NCBI RefSeq assembly: GCF_029227915.1
Contig: NC_079877.1
Coordinates: 1-64,000, forward strand
Reading direction: 5' to 3'
Source of the DNA: Hydractinia symbiolongicarpus
Lineage: Eukaryota; Cnidaria; Hydrozoa; Anthoathecata; Hydractiniidae
DNA: 64,000 nucleotides
Below the pieces are notes generated by a model. The model did not search any database. It had not been told where the DNA came from and saw only the letters and a program-made list of their open reading frames with translations. Position numbers and translations under genes: made by a program. Each line of letters starts with the position of its first letter. The first letter of the stretch is position 1. This document shows positions 48,042 to 61,028 of the stretch, piece after piece.

Positions 48042-51000
48042 GAGACTTGTAGTTTTCAAAAATGTTTTCATTTTTGATGAGACGCTGAATAAAAGAAGTT
48101 TAATCGCCGGCAAACGAAAACCCGCGATTTCCCCTAAATCCCGGACTCGGCCCGTATAGTGAAAAGTATATAAAGAAACTACCCAGGTAGTAAACTCATT
48201 TCCCGAACGATTTTTTAAATTATTTTTTGACCACTAAAACCCATGAGACTTGTAGTTTTCAGGAATGTTTTCATTTTTGATGAGACGCTGAATAAAAGAA
48301 GGTTAATCGCCGGCAAACGAAAACCCGCGATTTCCCGTAAATCCCGTGCTTGGCCCGTATAGTCGAGCATATACAAAGAAAGTACCCTGTGAGTAAACTC
48401 ATTTCCAGAACGATTTTTTAAATTATCTTTTCACCACTAAAACGCATGAGACTTGTACTTTTCAAAAATGTTTTCATTTTTGATGAGACGCGGAATAAAA
48501 GAAGTTTAATCGCCGGCAAACGAAAACCCGCGATTTACCGTAAATCCCGGACTCGGCCCGTATAGTCAAAAGTGTACAAAGAAAGTACCCTGCGAGTAAA
48601 CTCATTTCCAGAACGATTTTTTAAATTATCTTTTCACCACTAAAACGCACGAGACTTGTAGTTTTCAAAAATGTTTTCATTTTTGATGAGACGCTGAATA
48701 AAAGAAGTTTAATCGCCGGCAAACGAAATCCCGCGATTTCCCCTAAATCCCGGACTCGGCCCGTATAGTGAAAAGTATATAAAGAAACTACCCAGGTAGT
48801 AAACTCATTTCCCGAACGATTTTTTAAATTATTTTTTCACCACTTAAACGTATGAGAACTGTAGTTTTCAAGAATGTTTTCATTTTTTATGAGACGCTGA
48901 ATAAAAGAAGTTTAATCGCCGGCAAACGAAAACCCGCGATTTCCCCTAAATCCCGGACTCGGCCCGTATAGTGAAAAGTATATAAAGAAACTACCCAGGT
49001 AGTAAACTCATTTCCCGAACGATTTTTTAAATTATTTTTTCACCACTTAAACGTATGAGAACTGTAGTTTTCAAGAATGTTTTCATTTTTGATGAGACGC
49101 TGAATAAAAGAAGTATAATCGCCGGCAAACGAAAACCCGCGATTTCCCCTAAATCCCGGACTCGGCCCGTATAGTGAAAAGTATATAAAGAAACTACCCA
49201 GGTAGTAAACTCATTTCCCGAACGATTTTTTAAATTATTTTTTCACCACTTAAACGTATGAGAACTGTAGTTTTCAAGAATGTTTTCATTTTTGATGAGA
49301 CGCTGAATAAAAGAAGTTTAATCGCCGGCAAACGAAAACCCGCGATTTCCCGTAAATCCCGTGCTTGGCCCGTATAGTCGAGCATATACAAAGAAAGTAC
49401 CCTGTGAGTAAACTCATTTCCAGAACGATTTTTTAAATTATCTTTTCACCACTAAAACGCATGAGACTTGTACTTTTCAAAAATGTTTTCATTTTTGATG
49501 AGACGCGGAATAAAAGAAGTTTAATCGCCGGCAAACGAAAACCCGCGATTTACCGTAAATCCCGGACTCGGCCCGTATAGTCAAAAGTATACAAAGGAAA
49601 AACCCAAGGAGTAAACTCATTTCCCGAACAATTTTTTAAATTATTTTTTCACCACTTAAACGTATGAGAACTGTAGTTTTCAAGAATGTTTTCATTTTTT
49701 ATGAGACGCTGAATAAAAGAAGTTTAATCGCTGGCAAACGAAAACCCGCGATTTCCCGTAAATCCCGGACTCGGCCCGTATAGTCAAAAGTATACAAAGA
49801 AAGTACCCTGCGAGTAAACTCATTTCCAGAACGATTTTTTAAATTATCTTTTCACCACTAAAACGCACGAGACTTGTAGTTTTCAAAAATGTTTTCATTT
49901 TTGATGAGACGCTGAATAAAAGAAGTTTAATCGCCGGCAAACGGAAACCCGCGATTTCCCCTAAATCCCGGACTCGGCCCGTATAGTCAAAAGTATATAA
50001 AGAAACTACCCAGGTAGTAAACTCATTTCCCGAACGATTTTTTAAATTATTTTTTGACCACTAAAACCCATGAGACTTGTAGTTTTCAGGAATGTTTTCA
50101 TTTTTGATGAGACGCTGAATAAAAGAAGTTTAATCGCCGGCAAACGAAAACCCGCGATTTCCCGTAAATCCCGTGCTTGGCCCGTATAGTCGAGCATATA
50201 CAAAGAAAGTACCCTGTGAGTAAACTCATTTCCAGAACGATTTTTTAAATTATCTTTTCACCACTAAAACGCATGAGACTTGTACTTTTCAAAAATGTTT
50301 TCATTTTTGATGAGACGCGGAATAAAAGAAGTTTAATCGCCGGCAAACGAAAACCCGCGATTTACCGTAAATCCCGGACTCGGCCCGTATAGTCAAAAGT
50401 ATACAAAGGAAAAACCCAATGAGTAAACTCATTTCCCTAACGATTTTTTAAATTATTTTTTCACCACTTAAACGTATGAGAACTGTAGTTTTCAAGAATG
50501 TTTTCATTTTTTATGAGACGCTGAATAAAAGAAGTTTAATCGCTGGCAAACGAAAACCCGCGATTTCCCGTAAATCCCGGACTCGGCCCGTATAGTCAAA
50601 AGTATACAAAGAAAGTACCCTGCGAGTAAACTCATTTCCAGAACGATTTTTTAAATTATCTTTTCACCACTAAAACGCACGAGACTTGTAGTTTTCAAAA
50701 ATGTTTTCATTTTTGATGAGACGCTGAATAAAAGAAGTTTAATCGCCGGCAAACGGAAACCCGCGATTTCCCCTAAATCCCGGACTCGGCCCGTATAGTC
50801 AAAAGTATATAAAGAAACTACCCAGGTAGTAAACTCATTTACCGAACGATTTTTTAAATTATTTTTTGACCACTAAAACCCATGAGACTTGTAGTTTTCA
50901 GGAATGTTTTCATTTTTGATGAGACGCTGAATAAAAGTAGTTTATTCGCCGGCAAACGAAAACCCGCGATTTCCCGTAAATCCCGTGCATGGCCGGTATA

Positions 51001-52101
51001 GTCGAGCATATACAAAGAAAGTACCCTGCGAGTAAACTCATTTCCAGAACGATTTTTTAAATTATCTTTTCACCACTAAAACGCATGAGACTTGTAGTTT
51101 TCAAAAATGTTTTCATTTTTGATGAGACGCTGAATAAAAGAAGTTTAATCGCCGGCAAACGAAAACCCGCGATTTCCCGTAAATCCCGGGCTTGGCCCGT
51201 ATAGTCGAATGTTTACAAAGAAAGTACCCTGTGAGTAAACTCATTTCCCAAACGATTTTTTAACATATTTTTTCACCACTACAACGCATGAGACTTGTAG
51301 TTTTCCAAAATGTTTTCATTTTTGATGAGACGCGGAATAAAAGAAGTTTAATCGCCGGCAAACGAAAACCCGCGATTTACTGTAAATCCCGGACTCGGCC
51401 CGTATAGTCAAAAGTATACAAAGAAAATACCCAGGCAGTAAACTCATTTCCGGAACGATTTTTTAAATTATTTTTTCACCACTAAAACGTATGAGACTTG
51501 TAGTTTTCAATAATGTTTTCATTTTTGATGAGACGCTGAATAAAAGAAGTTTAATCGCCGGCAAACGAAAACCCGCGAATTCCTGTAAATCCCGTGCTTG
51601 GCCCGTATAGTCAAAAGTATACAAAGGAAATACCCAAGGAGTAAACTCATTTCCCGAACGATTTTTTAAATTATTTTTTCACCACTAAAACGCATGAGAC
51701 TTGTACTTTTCAAAAATGGTTTCATTTTTGATGAGACGCGAAATAAAAGAAGTTTAATCGCCGGCAAACGAAAACCCGCAATTTTCCGTAAATCCCGGAC
51801 TCGGCCCGTATAGTCAAAAGTATACAAAGGAAATACCCAAGGAGTAAACTCATTTCCCGAACGATTTTTTAAATTATTTTTTCACCACTTAAACGTATGA
51901 CAACTGTAGTTTTCAAGAATGTTTTCATTTTTGATGAGACGCTGAATAAAAGAAGTTTAATCGCCGGCAAACGAAAACCCGCGATTTCCCGCAAATCCCG
52001 GACTCGGCCCGTATAGTCAAAAGTATACAAAGAAAGTACCCTGCGAGTAAACTCATTTCCAGAACGATTTTTTAAATTATCTTTTCACCACTAAAACGCA
52101 C

Positions 52102-52304
52102 GAGACTTGTAGTTTTCAAAAATGTTTTCATTTTTGATGAGACGCTGAATAAAAGAAGTTTAATCGCCGGCAAACGAAAACCCGCGATTTCCCCTAAATC
52201 CCGTGCATGGCCCGTATAGTCGAGCATATACAAAGAAAGTACCCTGCGAGTAAACTCATTTCCAGAACGATTTTTTAAATTATCTTTTCACCACTAAAAC
52301 GCAT
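52102..52304 (+). repeat. Chimeric monomer, product of a one-unit deletion in HOR copy 1
   Basis: The first part (CACGAG start, CGATTTCCCCTAAATCCC) matches unit 57986 of copy 2. From about 52200 it reads GTGCATGGCCCG and TAGTCGAGC, matching the second part of unit 58189. The switch lies in the TAAATCCC word common to both. A homologous exchange one register out would remove exactly one unit and keep the 203-bp length, as seen. Confidence 0.87.
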
Positions 52305-52912
52305 GAGACTTGTAGTTTTCAAAAATGTTTTCATTTTTGATGAGACGCTGAATAAAAGAAGTTTAATCGCCGGCAAACAAAAACCCGCGATTTCCCGTAA
52401 ATCCCGTGCTTGGCCCGTATAGTCGAGTATATACAAAGAAAGTACCCTGTGAGTAAACTCATTTCCAGAACGATTTTTTAAATTATCTTTTCACCACTAA
52501 AACGTATGAGACTTGTAGTTTTCAAAAATGTTTTCATTTTCGATGAGACGCTGAACAAAAGAAGTTTAATCGCCGGGAAACGAAAACCCGCGATTTCCCT
52601 AAATCCCGGACTCGGCCCGTATATTCAAAAGTATATAAAGAAACTACCCAGGGAGTAAACTCATTTCCCGAACGATTTTTTAAATTGTCTTTAGACCACT
52701 AAAACGCATGAGACTTGTAGTTTTCAGGAATGTTTTCATTTTTGATGAGACGCTTAATGAAAGAAGTTTAATCGCCGGCAAACGAAAACCCGCGATTTCC
52801 CGTAAATCCCGGGCTTGGCCCGTATAGTCGAGCATATACAAAGAAAGTACCCTGTGAGTAAACTCATTTCCAGAACGATTTTTTAAATTATCTTTTCACC
52901 ACTAAAACGCAT

Positions 52913-55900
52913 GAGACTTGTACTTTTCAAAAATGGTTTCATTTTTGATGAGACGCGAAATAAAAGAAGTTTAATCGCTGGCAAACGAAAACCCGCAATT
53001 TACCGTAAATCCCGGACTCGGCCCGTATAGTCAAAAGTATACAAAGGAAATACCCAAGGAGTAAACTCATTTCCCGAACGATTTTTTAAATTATTTTTTC
53101 ACCACTTAAACGTATGACAACTGTAGTTTTCAAGAATGTTTTCATTTTTGATGAGACGCTGAATAAAAGAAGTTTAATCGCCGGCAAACGAAAACCCGCG
53201 ATTTCCCGCAAATCCCGGACTCGGCCCGTATAGTCAAAAGTATACAAAGAAAGTACCCTGCGAGTAAACTCATTTCCAGAACGATTTTTTAAATTATCTT
53301 TTCACCACTAAAACGCACGAGACTTGTAGTTTTCAAAAATGTTTTCATTTTTGATGAGACGCTGAATAAAAGAAGTTTAATCGCCGGCAAACGAAAACCC
53401 GCGATTTCCCCTAAATCCCGGACTCGGCCCGTATAGTGAAAAGTATATAAAGAAACTACCCAGGTAGTAAACTCATTTCCCGAACGATTTTTTAAATTAT
53501 TTTTTCACCACTTAAACGTATGAGAACTGTAGTTTTCAAGAATGTTTTCATTTTTTATGAGACGCTGAATAAAAGAAGTTTAATCGCCGGCAATCGAAGA
53601 CCCGCGATTTCCCGTAAATCCCGGACTCGGCCGCATAGTCAAAAGTATACAAAGAAAGTACCCTGCGAGTAAACTCATTTCCAGAACAATTTTTCAAATT
53701 ATCTTTTCACCACTAAAACGCACGAGACTTGTAGTTTTCAAAAATGTTTTCATTTTTGATGAGACGCTGAATAAAAGAAGTTTAATCGCCGGCAAACGAA
53801 AACCCGCGATTTCCCCTAAATCCCGGACTCGGCCCGTATAGTGAAAAGTATATAAAGAAACTACCCAGGTAGTAAACTCATTTCCCGAACGATTTTTTAA
53901 ATTATTTTTTGACCACTAAAACCCATGAGACTTGTAGTTTTCAGGAATGTTTTCATTTTTGATGAGACGCTGAATAAAAGAAGTTTAATCGCCGGCAAAC
54001 GAAAACCCGCGATTTCCCGTAAATCCCGTGCTTGGCCCGTATAGTCGAGCATATACAAAGAAAGTACCCTGTGAGTAAACTCATTTCCAGAACGATTTTT
54101 TAAATTATCTTTTCACCACTAAAACGCATGAGACTTGTACTTTTCAAAAATGTTTTCATTTTTGATGAGACGCGGAATAAAAGAAGTTTAATCGCCGGCA
54201 AACGAAAACCCGCGATTTACCGTAAATCCCGGACTCGGCCCGTATAGTCAAAAGTATACAAAGAAAGTACCCTGCGAGTAAACTCATTTCCAGAACGATT
54301 TTTTAAATTATCTTTTCACCACTAAAACGCACGAGACTTGTAGTTTTCAAAAATGTTTTCATTTTTGATGAGACGCTGAATAAAAGAAGTTTAATCGCCG
54401 GCAAACGAAAACCCGCGATTTCCCCTAAATCCCGGACTCGGCCCGTATAGTGAAAAGTATATAAAGAAACTACCCAGGTAGTAAACTCATTTCCCGAACG
54501 ATTTTTTAAATTATTTTTTCACCACTTAAACGTATGAGAACTGTAGTTTTCAAGAATGTTTTCATTTTTTATGAGACGCTGAATAAAAGAAGTTTAATCG
54601 CCGGCAAACGAAAACCCGCGATTTCCCCTAAATCCCGGACTCGGCCCGTATAGTGAAAAGTATATAAAGAAACTACCCAGGTAGTAAACTCATTTCCCGA
54701 ACGATTTTTTAAATTATTTTTTCACCACTTAAACGTATGAGAACTGTAGTTTTCAAGAATGTTTTCATTTTTTATGAGACGCTGAATAAAAGAAGTTTAA
54801 TCGCCGGCAAACGAAGACCCGCGATTTCCCGTAAATCCCGGACTCGGCCGTATAGTCAAAAGTATACAAAGAAAGTACCCTGCGAGTAAACTCATTTCCA
54901 GAACAATTTTTCAAATTATCTTTTCACCACTAAAACGCACGAGACTTGTAGTTTTCAAAAATGTTTTCATTTTTGATGAGACGCTGAATAAAAGAAGTTT
55001 AATCGCCGGCAAACGAAAACCCGCGATTTCCCCTAAATCCCGGACTCGGCCCGTATAGTGAAAAGTATATAAAGAAACTACCCAGGTAGTAAACTCATTT
55101 CCCGAACGATTTTTTAAATTATTTTTTGACCACTAAAACCCATGAGACTTGTAGTTTTCAGGAATGTTTTCATTTTTGATGAGACGCTGAATAAAAGAAG
55201 TTTAATCGCCGGCAAACGAAAACCCGCGATTTCCCGTAAATCCCGTGCTTGGCCCGTATAGTCGAGCATATACAAAGAAAGTACCCTGTGAGTAAACTCA
55301 TTTCCAGAACGATTTTTTAAATTATCTTTTCACCACTAAAACGCATGAGACTTGTACTTTTCAAAAATGTTTTCATTTTTGATGAGACGCGGAATAAAAG
55401 AAGTTTAATCGCCGGCAAACGAAAACCCGCGATTTACCGTAAATCCCGGACTCGGCCCGTATAGTCAAAAGTATACAAAGGAAAAACCCAAGGAGTAAAC
55501 TCATTTCCCGAACGATTTTTTAAATTATTTTTTCACCACTTAAACGTATGAGAACTGTAGTTTTCAAGAATGTTTTCATTTTTTATGAGACGCTGAATAA
55601 AAGAAGTTTAATCGCTGGCAAACGAAAACCCGCGATTTCCCGTAAATCCCGGACTCGGCCCGTATAGTCAAAAGTATACAAAGAAAGTACCCTGCGAGTA
55701 AACTCATTTCCAGAACGATTTTTTAAATTATCTTTTCACCACTAAAACGCACGAGACTTGTAGTTTTCAAAAATGTTTTCATTTTTGATGAGACGCTGAA
55801 TAAAAGAAGTTTAATCGCCGGCAAACGGAAACCCGCGATTTCCCCTAAATCCCGGACTCGGCCCGTATAGTCAAAAGTATATAAAGAAACTACCCAGGTA

Positions 55901-58900
55901 GTAAACTCATTTCCCGAACGATTTTTTAAATTATTTTTTGACCACTAAAACCCATGAGACTTGTAGTTTTCAGGAATGTTTTCATTTTTGATGAGACGCT
56001 GAATAAAAGAAGTTTAATCGCCGGCAAACGAAAACCCGCGATTTCCCGTAAATCCCGTGCTTGGCCCGTATAGTCGAGCATATACAAAGAAAGTACCATG
56101 TGAGTAAACTCATTTCCAGAACGATTTTTTAAATTATCTTTTCACCACTAAAACGCATGAGACTTGTACTTTTCAAAAATGTTTTCATTTTTGATGAGAC
56201 GCGGAATAAAAGAAGTTTAATCGCCGGCAAACGAAAACCCGCGATTTACCGTAAATCCCGGACTCGGCCCGTATAGTCAAAAGTATACAAAGGAAAAACC
56301 CAATGAGTAAACTCATTTCCCGAACGATTTTTTAAATTATTTTTTCACCACTTAAACGTATGAGAACTGTAGTTTTCAAGAATGTTTTCATTTTTTATGA
56401 GACGCTGAATAAAAGAAGTTTAATCGCTGGCAAACGAAAACCCGCGATTTCCCGTAAATCCCGGACTCGGCCCGTATAGTCAAAAGTATACAAAGAAAGT
56501 ACCCTGCGAGTAAACTCATTTCCAGAACGATTTTTTAAATTATCTTTTCACCACTAAAACGCACGAGACTTGTAGTTTTCAAAAATGTTTTCATTTTTGA
56601 TGAGACGCTGAATAAAAGAAGTTTAATCGCCGGCAAACGGAAACCCGCGATTTCCCCTAAATCCCGGACTCGGCCCGTATAGTCAAAAGTATATAAAGAA
56701 ACTACCCAGGTAGTAAACTCATTTACCGAACGATTTTTTAAATTATTTTTTGACCACTAAAACCCATGAGACTTGTAGTTTTCAGGAATGTTTTCATTTT
56801 TGATGAGACGCTGAATAAAAGTAGTTTATTCGCCGGCAAACGAAAACCCGCGATTTCCCGTAAATCCCGTGCATGGCCGGTATAGTCGAGCATATACAAA
56901 GAAAGTACCCTGCGAGTAAACTCATTTCCAGAACGATTTTTTAAATTATCTTTTCACCACTAAAACGCATGAGACTTGTAGTTTTCAAAAATGTTTTCAT
57001 TTTTGATGAGACGCTGAATAAAAGAAGTTTAATCGCCGGCAAACGAAAACCCGCAATTTCCCGTAAATCCCGGGCTTGGCCCGTATAGTCGAATGTTTAC
57101 AAAGAAAGTACCCTGTGAGTAAACTCATTTCCCAAACGATTTTTTAACATATTTTTTCACCACTACAACGCATGAGACTTGTAGTTTTCCAAAATGTTTT
57201 CATTTTTGATGAGACGCGGAATAAAAGAAGTTTAATCGCCGGCAAACGAAAACCCGCGATTTACTGTAAATCCCGGACTCGGCCCGTATAGTCAAAAGTA
57301 TACAAAGAAAATACCTAGGCAGTAAACTCATTTCCGGAACGATTTTTTAAATTATTTTTTCACCACTAAAACGTATGAGACTTGTAGTTTTCAATAATGT
57401 TTTCATTTTTGATGAGACGCTGAATAAAAGAAGTTTAATCGCCGGCAAACGAAAACCCGCGAATTCCTGTAAATCCCGTGCTTGGCCCGTATAGTCAAAA
57501 GTATACAAAGGAAATACCCAAGGAGTAAACTCATTTCCCGAACGATTTTTTAAATTATTTTTTCACCACTAAAACGCATGAGACTTGTACTTTTCAAAAA
57601 TGGTTTCATTTTTGATGAGACGCGAAATAAAAGAAGTTTAATCGCCGGCAAACGAAAACCCGCAATTTTCCGTAAATCCCGGACTCGGCCCGTATAGTCA
57701 AAAGTATACAAAGGAAATACCCAAGGAGTAAACTCATTTCCCGAACGATTTTTTAAATTATTTTTTCACCACTTAAACGTATGACAACTGTAGTTTTCAA
57801 GAATGTTTTCATTTTTGATGAGACGCTGAATAAAAGAAGTTTAATCGCCGGCAAACGAAAACCCGCGATTTCCCGCAAATCCCGGACTCGGCCCGTATAG
57901 TCAAAAGTATACAAAGAAAGTACCCTGCGAGTAAACTCATTTCCAGAACGATTTTTTAAATTATCTTTTCACCACTAAAACGCACGAGACTTGTAGTTTT
58001 CAAAAATGTTTTCATTTTTGATGAGACGCTGAATAAAAGAAGTTTAATCGCCGGCAAACGAAAACCCGCGATTTCCCCTAAATCCCGGACTCGGCCCGTA
58101 TAGTCAAAAGTATATAAAGAAACTACCCAGGTAGTAAACTCATTTCCCGAACGATTTTTTAAATCATTTTTTGACCACTAAAACCCATGAGACTTGTAGT
58201 TTTCAGGAATGTTTTCATTTTTGATGAGACGCTGAATAAAAGTAGTTTAATCGCCGGCAAACGAAAACCCGCGATTTCCCGTAAATCCCGTGCATGGCCC
58301 GTATAGTCGAGCATATACAAAGAAAGTACCCTGCGAGTAAACTCATTTCCAGAACGATTTTTTAAATTATCTTTTCACCACTAAAACGCATGAGACTTGT
58401 AGTTTTCAAAAATGTTTTCATTTTTGATGAGACGCTGAATAAAAGAAGTTTAATCGCCGGCAAACAAAAACCCGCGATTTCCCGTAAATCCCGTGCTTGG
58501 CCCGTATAGTCGAGTATATACAAAGAAAGTACCCTGTGAGTAAACTCATTTCCAGAACGATTTTTTAAATTATCTTTTCACCACTAAAACGTATGAGACT
58601 TGTAGTTTTCAAAAATGTTTTCATTTTCGATGAGACGCTGAATAAAAGAAGTTTAATCGCCGGGAAACGAAAACCCGCGATTTCCCTAAATCCCGGACTC
58701 GGCCCGTATAGTCAAAAGTATATAAAGAAACTACCCAGGGAGTAAACTCATTTCCCGAACGATTTTTTAAATTGTCTTTAGACCACTAAAACGCATGAGA
58801 CTTGTAGTTTTCAGGAATGTTTTCACTTTTGATGAGACGCTTAATGAAAGAAGTTTAATCGCCGGCAAACGAAAACCCGCGATTTCCCGTAAATCCCGGG

Positions 58901-58999
58901 CTTGGCCCGTATAGTCGAGCATATACAAAGAAAGTACCCTGTGAGTAAACTCATTTCCAGAACGATTTTTTAAATTATCTTTTCACCACTAAAACGTAT
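52913..58999. repeat. Large HOR, copy 2: 30 monomers, 6087 bp
   Basis: Unit order follows copy 1 at offset 5682 for 52913-54738, at 5884 for 55347-57985, and at 6087 from 58392. The first shift comes from three units at 54739-55346 (CGAAGACCCG, CACGAG, TTCAGGAATG) replacing two units in copy 1 (49057, 49260). The second comes from the unit merged in copy 1 at 52102. Differences per unit are few, for example CGCTGGC against CGCCGGC in the first unit and GTACCATG near 56096. The nested 4-mer pair is present here too (55347 and 56159). Confidence 0.9.
58595..58796 (+). repeat. Private-haplotype 202-bp monomer (representative of five)
   Basis: This unit combines TTTTCGATGAG, GCCGGGAAACG (which removes the GCCGGC site), a missing C in TTTCCCTAAATCC, and a right boundary reading CTTTAGACC. 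The same linked set is found at 52508, 59000, 61638 and 63261 and nowhere else that I saw. All five copies lie in the right 12 kb, so the haplotype arose once and spread locally. The boundary base varies (AAATTGTC at 52508, 58595 and 63261; AAATTATC at 59000 and 61638), which splits the five into two sublineages. Confidence 0.88.
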
Positions 59000-61028
59000 G
59001 AGACTTGTAGTTTTCAAAAATGTTTTCATTTTCGATGAGACGCTGAATAAAAGAAGTTTAATCGCCGGGAAACGAAAACCCGCGATTTCCCTAAATCCCG
59101 GACTTGGCCCGTATAGTCAAAAGTATATAAAGAAACTACCCAGGGAGTAAACTCATTTCCCGAACGATTTTTTAAATTATCTTTAGACCACTAAAACGCA
59201 TGAGACTTGTAGTTTTCAGGAATGTTTTCATTTTTGATGAGACGCTTAATGAAAGAAGTTTAATCGCCGGCAAACGAAAACCCGCGATTTCCCGTAAATC
59301 CCGGGCTTGGCCCGTATAGTCGAGCATATACAAAGAAAGTACCCTGTGAGTAAACTCATTTCCCAAACGATTTTTTAAATTATTTTTTCACCACTAAAAC
59401 GCATGAGACTTGTAGTTTTCAAAAATGTTTTCATTTTTGATGAGACGCAGAATAAAAGAAGTTTAATCGCCGGCAAACGAAAACCCGCAATTTACCGTAA
59501 ATCCCGGACTCGGCCCGTATAGTCAAAAGTATACAAAGAAAGTACCCTGCGAGTAAACTCATTTCCAGAACGATTTTTTAAATTATCTTTTCACCACTAA
59601 AACGCACGAGACTTGTAGTTTTCAAAAATGTTTTCATTTTTGATGAGACGCTGAATAAAAGAAGTTTAATCGCCGGCAAACGAAAACCCGCGATTTCCCC
59701 TAAATCCCGGACTCGGCCCGTATAGTCAAAAGTATATAAAGAAACTACCCAGGTAGTAAACTCATTTCCCGAACGATTTTTTAAATTATTTTTTCACCAC
59801 TTAAACGTATGACAACTGTAGTTTTCAAGAATGTTTTCATTTTTGATGAGACGCTGAATAAAAGAAGTTTAATCGCCGGCAAACGAAAACCCGCGATTTC
59901 CCGCAAATCCCGGACTCGGCCCGTATAGTCAAAAGTATACAAAGAAAGTACCCTGCGAGTAAACTCATTTCCAGAACGATTTTTTAAATTATCTTTTCAC
60001 CACTAAAACGCATGAGACTTGTAGTTTTCAAAAATGTTTTCATTTTTGATGAGACGCTGAATAAAAGAAGTTTAATCGCCGGCAAACGAAAACCCGCGAT
60101 TTCCCGTAAATCCCGGGCTTGGCCCGTATAGTCGAATGTTTACAAAGAAAGTACCCTGTGAGTAAACTCATTTCCCAAACGATTTTTTAACATATTTTTT
60201 CACCACTACAACGCATGAGACTTGTAGTTTTCCAAAATGTTTTCATTTTTGATGAGACGCGGAATAAAAGAAGTTTAATCGCCGGCAAACGAAAACCCGC
60301 GATTTACTGTAAATCCCGGACTCGGCCCGTATAGTCAAAAGTATACAAAGAAAATACCTAGGCAGTAAACTCATTTCCGGAACGATTTTTTAAATTATTT
60401 TTTCACCACTAAAACGTATGAGACTTGTAGTTTTCAATAATGTTTTCATTTTTGATGAGACGCTGAATAAAAGAAGTTTAATCGCCGGCAAACGAAAACC
60501 CGCGAATTCCTGTAAATCCCGTGCTTGGCCCGTATAGTCAAAAGTATACAAAGGAAATACCCAAGGAGTAAACTCATTTCCCGAACGATTTTTTAAATTA
60601 TTTTTTCACCACTAAAACGCATGAGACTTGTACTTTTCAAAAATGGTTTCATTTTTGATGAGACGCGAAATAAAAGAAGTTTAATCGCCGGCAAACGAAA
60701 ACCCGCAATTTTCCGTAAATCCCGGACTCGGCCCGTATAGTCAAAAGTATACAAAGGAAATACCCAAGGAGTAAACTCATTTCCCGAACGATTTTTTAAA
60801 TTATTTTTTCACCACTTAAACGTATGACAACTGTAGTTTTCAAGAATGTTTTCATTTTTGATGAGACGCTGAATAAAAGAAGTTTAATCGCCGGCAAACG
60901 AAAACCCGCGATTTCCCGCAAATCCCGGACTCGGCCCGTATAGTCAAAAGTATACAAAGAAAGTACCCTGCGAGTAAACTCATTTCCAGAACGATTTTTT
61001 AAATTATCTTTTCACCACTAAAACGCAC
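59000..61028 (+). repeat. Ten monomers: dimer duplication plus partial copy of the large HOR
   Basis: Units 59000 and 59202 duplicate the preceding pair 58595/58797 (TTTTCGATGAG with GCCGGGAAACG and a 1-bp deletion; then CTTAATGAAAG). Unit 59000 carries a private GACTTGGCCCG shared with 61638. Units 60217 to 60826 match 57174 to 57783 (offset 3043), sharing TTCCAAAATG with TACCTAGGCAG, TTCAATAATG, ATGGTTTC and GACAACTGTAG. Confidence 0.85.

Larger units (their letters stand above)
47231..52912. repeat. Large HOR, copy 1: 28 monomers, 5682 bp
   Basis: This block begins with an ATGGTTTC / GCGAAAT unit and GACAACTGTAG (47434), passes through the GGCAATCGAAGACC unit (47840), and contains a nested 4-mer pair (units from 49463 and 50275, sharing CGCTGGC and GGCAAACGGAAACC). 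It ends with the TTTTCGATGAG unit (52508) and the CTTTAGACC boundary. The same sequence of units restarts at 52913. Units 49463-52101 align with 55347-57985 with no net indel (constant offset 5884). Unit 52102 is a hybrid that merges two units kept separate in copy 2 (57986 and 58189). Confidence 0.9.
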
